A DNA stretch of 64,000 nt, from NCBI RefSeq assembly GCF_032854445.1, contig NC_088300.1:20999608-21063607 (forward strand). The letters run 5' to 3'. The position numbers and the translations under genes are program-made. The notes below the pieces were generated by a model. The model searched no databases, was not told the origin of the DNA, and saw only the letters and a program-made list of their open reading frames with translations. The stretch is from Liolophura sinensis (taxonomy: Eukaryota > Mollusca > Polyplacophora > Chitonida > Chitonidae). Positions 56,101-64,000 of this stretch are shown here, piece after piece. Within the stretch, counting starts at the first letter, position 1. Each line of letters opens with the position of its first letter.

Positions 56101-58940
56101 AAACACCAATCAAATAAATAAATAAATCAAAATAATCTCAGAATCAGGCAAAATGAGCAACTTAGTCAAATACAACATCACAGTCAAGCTTATGGAACAG
56201 GTGCACAGGAAATCATTGGACCAGGCAGAGTACAGTGAGGTACCAGAACAACTCCTTCACATGAGCTGTGCTGTTAGCAATGCTTGCATGTGCAAGATTC
56301 TAACACATAACTTCAGTCGTCAAATGTTGCCATGATATGGTTGGAAAATTGCTGACTTAGCATCAACCCAAAAGTCATTCATTCACTGGTCAAGGGCTGG
56401 TGACAAAGTAGCCAAGCAAGGCAGCAATCCTTGATTCTGAATCCTTAACACTCTGGTATTGGTGATTAAAGGGTCAGCTTTAGAAACTTATACTGACATT
56501 CGCTACATTTTGTATTCTGGCTTATTTTATTTATTTGACTGGTGTTTTTTGCCACATTGCCACAGTATTTCCCTTATACAGTGGTGGCCGGCCTTATGGT
56601 GAGAGCAAACTAGGCAGAGCCAGGGGGAAACCCACGATCATCAGCAGGTTGCTGGTAGACCTTCCTACGTACACTGTCTTACAAATACACATACACCAAC
56701 ATTGAAAGTACACAGATATCATTGATGAGACAAAACCTACCATCTTGTATCTGAAAAGATTCTAAATATAGGTCATCCAACCTGACCAATGCCAAAGCAT
56801 CCTGAAACAGAGCAAAGCATATGATAACAAACTGACAAAGAAAAGGTTTCTAGCAGAGTAAATCCAAAACTGAAATCACAAAGGCCAGGTCAAACCTAGC
56901 TTGAGTTTTAACCTTTGGTGTATATTTATATGAAAACTGCTTAAAACATTTACTCACATTTTATGTCATATGGATGCACATGATTCTACAAAACTCTGAG
57001 ACCAGTTCTACAACATATGGTTAGTTACATGTATGTATAGTACTATAAGCAGGAAATACTCTAAATGACCTAAAAATTTGACCACAAAAGAGCATTTTTG
57101 GAGGCAAATATGTCATGAGATATTACTTCTGGTGCTAAAATTTACACTTTCCCCAGTAGGATTTCATCCTACCTTTTAAACACCTCTCAAAGCACCTTTC
57201 TAAAATCAACAGAAGTCCCAGAATCTGGAAAAATGAGCAACTTGGTAATGGGTGAAATTTTTGGTCATTTAGGGTAATACACAAATGCCATAGATTAGGG
57301 CTTTGTCTCCTCTGCAACACATTACCTCTACTTCAAATCCCAGAGTAAAAGCCTTCACAAAATCTGCAGCCTTCTGTAGAGCTCCAATATCAGATGTTTC
57401 TTTACAAGTCTGAGGAAACAGAGAAAAAAAATACAATAAATTAATTCTTGTGAATTTGTACCTTTGTTTGTTTTATTGTTTAGCAATACTACTAAAATGA
57501 AACAGTCAAACTTTATAAATCTGTTATACTGAAATGATTTTTTTCCAAAGTCAGAAAAATGAAAATAAAAAACATCTTGTTTCCCAGGAAACAAGAAAAA
57601 GCTTCTCAGGAAGCAACATATTTAACAACACTGGGTATTCTCTTGCATTACTCGTAGTCTTGCTCCCTTCACTGCAGACTGTTTACCTTTATTTCCACAT
57701 TCCTGGTTTTTAGATTAAATCGCACTTGTAAGTTCAGGTTTTCCACGATGGGTGTGAAAATTTTCAGCCAGTTTTCCTTCAATGGTGTGTACCTATTAGC
57801 TGGAACAGGAATCTTTCTTAACTCTGACCTTCCACCCTAAAAGAAAATAAACATAAAACAAAAAAAAAAAAAGCTTTAGAATGCAACCTGTGTCCCATTT
57901 AGCTTCCCTCTTCACACTCCACAGAATGTTACACATAGGCAGGTGATGTTTACTAACAATGAAATACATAAATAAGGCTAATTTGAGTTCCTTGGAAGTC
58001 TCGCTAACGTCAAGGAATTTTGCGGATTAGTGGTAACAGATATGGCTCAAGCGAGTTTCTCATTAATGGAAGTGGTGGCTCTCACACCAATAGGTACCTG
58101 CCAAAAGCCCTGTAGCAAGTAGCATAATTCTAGTCCTACCAACTCACTATGCTTTAACCTACCAATAGGTTAGATCACAATGAAGCACTTGCCAAACATG
58201 GTGGTGTTAGAAAAAGTTGAACCAAAGTTTTGATGTTTACCTTCCAGTTTCTTTCTAAGAAGGAAGGCCAACAGCTAAATAATATGTGGGTTTTACTAAG
58301 ACTACACGTGGGAACTCTCCCAGCACAACATTAATGGAATGCTGCGAGCACTTTACTGCAATCTCACCTACTGCTAGCTTAAAGCATAGCGAGGTAGTAG
58401 GGCTAGACTGTTAAAGTTAGCAAGAAGACATGTAATTTCACATTGGGTTTGCACACCCACCAAATGTAGCTGAGAAAAAGACCTATTTTCAACACTCTCT
58501 GATATCTAGGCATATAAAAATCAGAAATTATTGAAAACAGACCGAGTTTTGTTTAACTGAAATAGTTCTCTGTCTACTCCTAATTCAGCGAGATAAATGA
58601 TCTCCCTCCTTATTTAACATTCTGACATTACCCTTGGCGGTCTACCCACCGAATGGATGTCAAGAAATATGAAATATTTTAACGTGGTTGAATTTTATGT
58701 CTATTCCTGGCGAAATCAAGGCACTCGTTAATGACTTACCATTAGTTTTTCACCACTGATCGGGGCAAAGTGAGGTCTCTTGACAGCGGTTTCTGATGTT
58801 TCCATTCGAGATTCCTTGCTGTTATCATCCTGTGCATGTCTTCTTTTTCGAGATTTGCCTTTAACTTTTATAAAAGCTTCATTCTGTGAGGTCTCTCCAG
58901 AAGTGTTTTGAGGAACCATCGTTGTGTCCGTCTCTTCCAT
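53135..58940 (-). CDS. PNO1: RNA-binding protein PNO1 (Dim2), pre-40S ribosome assembly factor, complete
   Basis: PNO1 binds the 3' end of pre-18S rRNA in nucleolar and cytoplasmic pre-40S particles and controls NOB1 cleavage. Seven exons join in phase: 58940-58740, 57836-57687, 57409-57326, 56801-56741, 55573-55456, 53565-53495, 53202-53135. They total 753 bp, 250 residues; the human protein has 252. The N-terminus is acidic and basic low complexity ([15 protein letters not shown]), followed by [17 protein letters not shown], the first degenerate KH fold ([16 protein letters not shown]) and the second KH domain with [18 protein letters not shown]. The C-terminus has [20 protein letters not shown] and [17 protein letters not shown]. 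The start at 58940 gives a human-like N-terminus; an upstream in-frame ATG at 59006 would add 22 residues. The intron between 55573 and 56741 holds a full-length SINE with target duplications. Confidence 0.97.
55867..56126 (+). repeat. Full-length tRNA-derived SINE with 13-bp target duplication
   Basis: The element starts GGGGCCTCCGTGGCTCAGTT, with a Pol III A box (TGGCTCAGTTGG) and B box (GAGTTCAAGTCC), then a non-tRNA body with CAACCTGCGGATGGC and ACCATAATGCTGGCCGCCGT, and ends TACGGCGTAAAACACCAATC plus AAAT repeats. TCAAAATAATCTC flanks both sides (55854-55866 and 56127-56139). It lies in a PNO1 intron. The clean duplication and low decay suggest a fairly recent insertion. Confidence 0.95.
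56522..56672 (-). repeat. SINE fragment in PNO1 intron
   Basis: TTTATTTGACTGGTGTTTTT, GCAGAGCCAGGGGGAAACCC and CAGCAGGTTGCTGGTAGACC match the family body. It ends about 70 bp from the PNO1 exon at 56741. Confidence 0.88.
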
Positions 58941-58943
58941 TTT

Positions 58944-58949
58944 CACGTG
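58944..58949. promoter_or_regulatory. CACGTG E-box just upstream of the PNO1 start codon
   Basis: A palindromic CACGTG lies three bases upstream of the PNO1 ATG. CACGTG is the preferred site of Myc/Max-type bHLH factors, which control ribosome biogenesis genes. Function is inferred; it could be a chance match within the 5' untranslated region. Confidence 0.35.
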
Positions 58950-61020
58950 GTGACGAAAAAGAACACTAGACAGATTTCCCTTCAAGGGAGGTAATTTGTA
59001 CGTCAACTGTTTCTAATGAGTGTGTTCTTTTTGAAAAGAACAAACTGCATATTACAGATATGTGCGTAGAAAATATATAGGAACGAACATGTGACAATGC
59101 AATGGAACAGTAGAGATTTTTGATTGTTGTTGTTTTTTTTTTGTTGTTTTTTTTTTGTTTTGACGTGGAACTCTCTACATCGTGGAGGTAATAAGCGGTA
59201 ATCATATGAAAGATGACAGTCTGAGATGCAACAGTACGATGGGAGATCTATAGGTTTCACTTTTTCTGCAATTCATCTTTTGGTATGTCCCTGTCCTATT
59301 GTCGAACGAAGCACAACTCAAACGTGGGATAGAGTGATTCAGTTGCTTTCTTTGCATGGATTGATGCATCTTCAGACGTCAGTTAGGGCCTACTCTTTGC
59401 TCACCGCAACTCGACATGCAACTCGACATGCAACTAGGGCCTATTGACTACAGCTAATACATCCAAAAACTTTAACACTAAAAGCAATGGTGAGCGAAGT
59501 GTGCTCAAATTGACAATCTATACATACTTGCCGTCCTCATCATGGACGCTGGGACGCTTCCATTTTGCTAATAAAATAGGGGGTGGGTGGTGGGGGAACT
59601 GGTCGTGCTGTTTTCTTCAAAATTTGACAACTCACATTTTCCGAGGACAGTGGCACAAGGAATTTACATATAACTGGTCAGGCAGTTAAGTTTAAAGTTG
59701 AAATATTTACCTTTACCGAAATCATGTGGCCTTGAGGCACTTATCCCGTGCATGAGATATTAAGAGGTGGCACCAGACCACAAGCATCCAGGTAATGTAT
59801 CTGGATAAGCGCAGCATGGACAGTGATGCATTTTTTCAAAGTTGTCATACTTGTAACACCTCCAAAAGTGGAGGATTTGATGGTATTATAAGTAAGTGAT
59901 GGGAGTGAATAGCTTGTGCTTGTCGATGGCAGATATATCGTGTGATGCAGGACTCAGTCGGCGGTACACAAACTACTGTCTCTGTGCCACTGTAGCCACT
60001 GTTCTGAGCCATGCGGGTGCTGGAATATACGGGATAATGTCCATAACTGGCCGCCAGGACAAGTCCAGCATGAGGAGGTACATACAGTGAGAGGCCGTCT
60101 AAAGAACAACGCTGCCCTTTGAGCAGTGTTTTACACTCAACCGTTGTTTCCTCCCAGTTGTCGGATGCCTCTGTGACTTGTGTCAGCGCGCCAGGCTCCA
60201 TAGCCACCATAACCAGAGTTGAAAAAGCTGTTGACCGAATTCGGCTCGACATAGTCTTCAAATTCTCGGCAATGGTACCATCTCAGGAAGTACTTTCCAT
60301 TTAAGCTTGTAATGAATCTACAAGTTTCTCCGCGAAATAAATTGTTCACTTCTGACAGTTTTTTTATTAGTTTGACTTAAAATCATCATTCCTCTGATGT
60401 CGCAAAAGTGTCATGTTCAAATTTAGAGCCCGGACTGAAATGGAAACATGAATAAATGTACATTTATTGGTCAATAACTGTGACTTGCCTCCCTCTGATT
60501 GGATGATTGGATGATTAATTAACTATTTATTTACATATTAACAAAAAAGGAGAGCGTTGTTGTTTTCGGTGTTATTCCCCCCCCCCACTCCCTAATGGCT
60601 GCATTATTTCATAATGGAATAGAAATAAAACATAGTTTGCCGTGCTCAAATCACCAAGAAAATGCACAGCAGATGAGAGCTGCTCTGCTGAGCCCCCGTC
60701 TGCTGTGCATTGTCTTGGTGATTTGAGCATGGCAAACTACGTTTTATTTCTTAATTATATTTATATAGTACAGTTTACACAATCACCTGACACTCAGTGA
60801 CAAATTCTAGTGGGCATTGCCAAACTATAGCAATGTCACCAAAAAAAATTTAAATGCTACACATGTCTTCGACATCAAAATGTTTCTTTACTTTACTGAG
60901 AGCTATAGCAGTACTCATTGGCTCAAGGGAACAACTGCCTGTGAAATATAACATTAGGCAAACTGGGGAAGAAATAACAAAGAGTAAAAGCCAAATTGGC
61001 ATTTCAGGTGTCTCATGAGC
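58950..61020. other. PNO1-kaptin divergent intergenic region
   Basis: Holds T/G-rich low complexity near 59130-59160, the long hairpin at 60621-60751 and two overlapping-frame minus-strand open frames (59845-60349) with no recognisable domain. A short direct repeat of CGACATGCAACT occurs near 59412-59435. Confidence 0.55.
60621..60751. repeat. Near-perfect inverted repeat (53-bp arms, 25-bp loop)
   Basis: The left arm 60621-60673 (AGAAATAAAACATAGTTTGC ... GCACAGCAGA) pairs with 60699-60751 (TCTGCTGTGCATTGTC ... GTTTTATTTCT) with only a few mismatches and G-T pairs. The loop holds AGAGCTGCTCTGCTGAGCCC. It lies between PNO1 and kaptin and could be a foldback element or a transcribed hairpin. 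Confidence 0.93.
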
Positions 61021-61023
61021 TCA

Positions 61024-61107
61024 TGGTATTTGCTAGACTGAATATGCATCTCTCAAAGTCAGGCCTGTCAGCTCAATAGCATTTTTATCAGGTACTGTAA
61101 AATCATG
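61024..61107. repeat. Dispersed repeat shared with 16977-17058
   Basis: GACTGAATATGCATCTCTCA, AGGCCTGTCAGCTCA and TACTGTAAAATCA match ACTGAATATGCATCTCGCAT, AGGTCTGTCAGCCCA and GCCGTAAAATCA in spastin intron 1. It is non-coding and of unknown family. Confidence 0.75.
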
Positions 61108-61229
61108 TCTTTTAGCCATGTTAGTTTGCGACAGCCTCCACCTTATCGGAGTGGAGCAACTCTCATTCGAGCAATGCATGTGCAAGAGTTACAGAGAGAA
61201 ACAGGTGCAGATGTGTCAGATTTACGGTA
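61105..61229 (+). other. Possible unassigned first exon upstream of kaptin
   Basis: From an ATG near 61106 an open frame of about 41 codons runs to a good splice donor (CG|GTAAGG) at about 61228. The peptide includes SLRQPPPYRSGATLIRAMHV and ELQRETGADVSDLR, which look more protein-like than random translation. I do not recognise the family. Its end phase does not fit a direct splice to the recognised kaptin exon. It lies immediately after a dispersed repeat (61024-61107), so it may be a chance frame or a transposon-derived exon. Confidence 0.25.
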
Positions 61230-62359
61230 AGGTATTTACCTTGCTGCTCACACGTGTTTTAAAACTTCCCTAGCTTAAATCGAAGTTAGCTGTGTGGTCT
61301 ATGTAATTAACTAACTTGTGTTAGACACTAGTCCATGGCAATCAGACCTGTTTATGAAAAATAACCCAATTTTCCAAGCCAATACCACAACAGTTGGTGA
61401 GCTCACAAGCATCATGCTACTGAAGCAAGGCTCATTTTGAGGTCATGACCTTTGTCAGCCTCAGACAGATCCATGGCTATGAGTCTGGGGATTATCTCCT
61501 TTGAATGATGACATCCAGATCTAGTTGGTGGCCATGGTAGGGGAGACTCTGAAAATGTCTTTGTAAATTTGTGTGATTACCATGGATAGTTTTCAGTTAG
61601 GCAAGTCAAGGAACAAGTTAGTTATTATGTAGGAACATTTGTTTGGCCAAAGTTGATGATAAGGAAGGTTTAATACACATGTGAACAGCAATAAAAATCG
61701 ACACATTTGTGGCTGTTTCTCTCCGTTACTCTTGCAACTGCATTGCTCGAAGGAGAGTTAACCGACTCTGGAACCTTTATGACAGTAAATGTTTCATGAA
61801 GCTCACGTGTTGCCATTTGCGCTTTCTTACAATGTTGAAAACCACTTGTCTTCCAACAATACGGTGTGAAAGTTTCCTTCACCCCTAAAATTGACCAAAA
61901 TTGTATACATGAAAAATCCTTGAGTATTGTGTTGAGCAACAATAGACAAATAAATAAATAACCAAGAGAACTTCGGCACAACCCTAACAAGGAAAGACAT
62001 TTGGCCAGTGATGCATGTTTTCCATGCATGTTTAAAGTTTGAAGATTTTGGAAATTGGTGCAAGATGCCGAACAATTTTCATATTTCAGTATAACTTTGA
62101 GTGCATTCACATTCTGTGAATATTTCTGGTAATACTTGACATAATGAATTCCAGTGCAGTGGTAGAATGACCCAGGCAGGTGATGTGAAACAAGGAATCG
62201 TGATTTGCCTGATGCAATTCATCCATTTTGCTGGGTTTTTTTTAGCAACTTATTGCAAACAGATGTACGCAGGATGATGTACAGGAGCATCAAGATGTGA
62301 ATCCAATGTAGGCCTATAAAGAAGCACTTTCATTTGTGTAGAACTTACCATTACAGCTG

Positions 62360-63703
62360 ATGACACAGATGGACCCCAAGTGGGTGGATGCACATTTCTG
62401 CAGTCTGCATTCCCAAACCAATGTGTATGCCTTAACAAAGATCCTTATGTCAGATGGCCCTAATAAACTTCTGGTGGCACCGATCCGAGGTCAAGTGGTT
62501 GCTATGGAGTATCAGAGAATTCATGAGAAACTCAATCCATCGTCACGGGCCATACAGTTTACATACATCCCAGGTGAATAAATGAAGTTTCAGCATACAT
62601 GTTCAACTTCTTGGCATAAATACTAAATTTATTTATTTGTTTATTTATTTGATTGGTGTTTTACGCTGTACTCAAGAATATTTCACTTATATGATGGCGG
62701 CCAGCATTATGGTGGGTGAAAACCAGGCACAGCCCGGGGGAAACCCACGACCATCCGCAGGTTGCTGCCAGACCTTTCCACATACGGCCGGAGAGGAAGC
62801 CAGCATGAGCTGGACTTGAACTCACAGCGACCGCATTGGTGAGAGACTTGTGGGTCATTACGCTGCGCTAGCGTGCTAACCAACTGAGCCACGGAGGCCC
62901 CAATACTAAATTTAAATCAGGAAGAGCTGCTTTAGTCTCAAAGTAAAGGTGGTACGTGATAATAAATATTATTATTAGTAAATTAATGTCACTTAATTTT
63001 GAACATCGGAATCTAAACGTGTTCAACCTGTTAATTATGAGTCCATTTGATGGTCAGCCTTAGCAATGATTGTCTGTTATAAGTTTCAGGATTTGTATAA
63101 CATGTGACTGTCACTGAGGAATGACATGCTGATTTATACATTTTTAGATGTAGAAGATGTTAAAATATATTGTTGCAATTTTTACAGGTGATGCAGAGAT
63201 TGTGTCGCTTGATGCTTTTGCTAAAAGTCAGCATGGTGCAGGACTGACAGTTGGCATCACATTTTTGAAGGTACGTAGAATAACTAAGATGGCAGAGAAA
63301 ACATCTACGGAGAGAATATGAAGTTAAATGAAAAAATGATCCTAAATAATTATAGATAAAAAAGACAAAGGGAGCTAAATTATGTTTTATTTAAGGATTA
63401 CTAGTTCTTGGTGAATCATATTACATATCAGCTTACGGGTAAAACTGTACTATTAGTCAAATAAATTTAATAAAGAAGTGCATGTAAATTTTATGCAAGC
63501 AACTCTCTGAGAATTACGTAATAGTAATATACAAGTAAAATAGCAATGTTACAAAGCCAGTAGATTTCTAAAACAATGGCTTGTTTTGTCTTTTTGCTTT
63601 GTCTTTCAGTTACAAGAGAATGAAAGCAGGCCCTTGAAACAGTTCCTAAACATATACTCATTCTGGCAGCAGGGCACTGAATTTAACCTTGATAGCTTTG
63701 CAA
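62360..63703 (+). CDS. KPTN: Kaptin, KICSTOR complex subunit (5' part; gene continues past window)
   Basis: Kaptin is a beta-propeller-like protein of the KICSTOR complex (with ITFG2, C12orf66/KICS2 and SZT2), which anchors GATOR1 on lysosomes and restrains mTORC1. Three exons are seen: 62360-62573, 63188-63270 and 63610-63703, with AG/GT borders and matching phases, about 130 codons. Diagnostic blocks are DAHFCSLHSQTNVYALTK, IQFTYIPGDAEIVSLDAF, GLTVGITFLK and FLNIYSFWQQGTEFNLDSF, which match the N-terminal region of kaptin. The start is uncertain: ATGs at 62360 and 62369 are in frame, and an acceptor-like TTACAG at 62351-62356 allows a further upstream exon. Long introns carry a full-length SINE (62632-62901). 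The remaining exons lie to the right. Confidence 0.9.
62632..62901 (-). repeat. Full-length tRNA-derived SINE with 13-bp target duplication (same family)
   Basis: Same family as the copy at 55867-56126, in reverse orientation within kaptin intron 1. AATACTAAATTTA flanks both ends (62619-62631 and 62902-62914). The tRNA-like head is at the right end (GCTAACCAACTGAGCCACGG on the plus strand), the AAAT tail at the left. Confidence 0.95.
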
Positions 63704-64000
63704 GTAAGTGCAGATTAAAGCCAGACAAACTCTATTTTTAATGATATAAGTGAGAGTCTGCAGATCATATATGTCCAAGATGTTTTTTTTTTTGGGTTTT
63801 AGCAACGTAGAGATACATTTCTTCAAATTTTCATATTCACAAAGTGTTGATTCAATCCCAGTACCAGACACTTTTGCCTGTAGTTAGTAAGGATGTTATT
63901 ACCCACAGTGGTGATCTTGCAGTTGTTTGTTTGCTTTTTGTTTTTTGTTTCGTTTGTTTGTTTTTTTTTTTTGTTTTTTTGTTTTTGCTTTTTTTTTTGG
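63704..64000 (+). other. Kaptin intron ending in T/G-rich low complexity
   Basis: The donor of kaptin exon 3 (CAA|GTAAGT) is followed by intron sequence; from about 63915 the sequence is mainly T with GTTT repeats to the window edge, so nothing further can be placed. Confidence 0.7.

Noticed and set aside
59845-60349. Two overlapping minus-strand open frames (about 138 and 70 codons)
   Set aside because: I recognise no domain, the frames overlap each other, and no splice-supported partner exon was found; possible gene remnant but unsupported.
61670-62110. 146-codon minus-strand open frame upstream of kaptin
   Set aside because: Overlaps a SINE tail and has no recognisable domain or conserved splice context.

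Overview
The window is animal nuclear DNA: AT-rich, with long introns and GT-AG splice sites, and with genes that read cleanly as conserved metazoan proteins once exons are joined. The repeats are tRNA-derived SINEs whose 3' end reads TACGGCGTAAAACACCAATC followed by (AAAT)n. I associate that family, from memory, with molluscs and related lophotrochozoans, so a mollusc is the best guess; the species cannot be named from this sequence.

Six protein-coding genes can be supported. From left to right they are: spastin (SPAST, minus strand, 5' two thirds, exons from 330 to 17692; the 3' exons lie outside the window); an intronless 368-residue gene on the plus strand (17941-19047) joining a SOCS-box-like segment to a degenerate NEK-like protein kinase domain; RNA polymerase III subunit RPC6/RPC39 (POLR3F, minus, complete in nine exons, 27966-39503); the MYST acetyltransferase Tip60 (KAT5, plus, complete in twelve exons, 39796-47829); the pre-40S assembly factor PNO1 (minus, complete in seven exons, 53135-58940); and the start of kaptin (KPTN, plus, three exons from about 62360, running off the right edge). 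For the three complete multi-exon genes the splice phases are consistent throughout and give 314, 443 and 250 residues, close to the known sizes of these families.

The genes alternate in orientation. SPAST and the pseudokinase start 248 bp apart, and POLR3F and KAT5 start 292 bp apart, so both pairs probably share divergent promoters. The pseudokinase and POLR3F converge, as do KAT5 and PNO1. The genes serve separate housekeeping roles (microtubule severing, Pol III transcription, histone acetylation, ribosome assembly, KICSTOR/mTORC1 control) and are not an operon-like pathway.

The rest is intron and intergenic DNA rich in repeats: five clear minisatellite arrays (31, 50, 33, 21 and 66 bp units), a Tc1-type transposon with intact ends and a broken transposase inside a POLR3F intron, several MITE-like foldback elements including a four-copy family, at least two SINE families (two copies with clean 13-bp target duplications), and an isolated near-perfect hairpin at 60621-60751. 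I saw no rRNA, no genuine tRNA gene, no CRISPR array and no reverse transcriptase or virus-derived gene. The most novel item is the SOCS-box pseudokinase gene.
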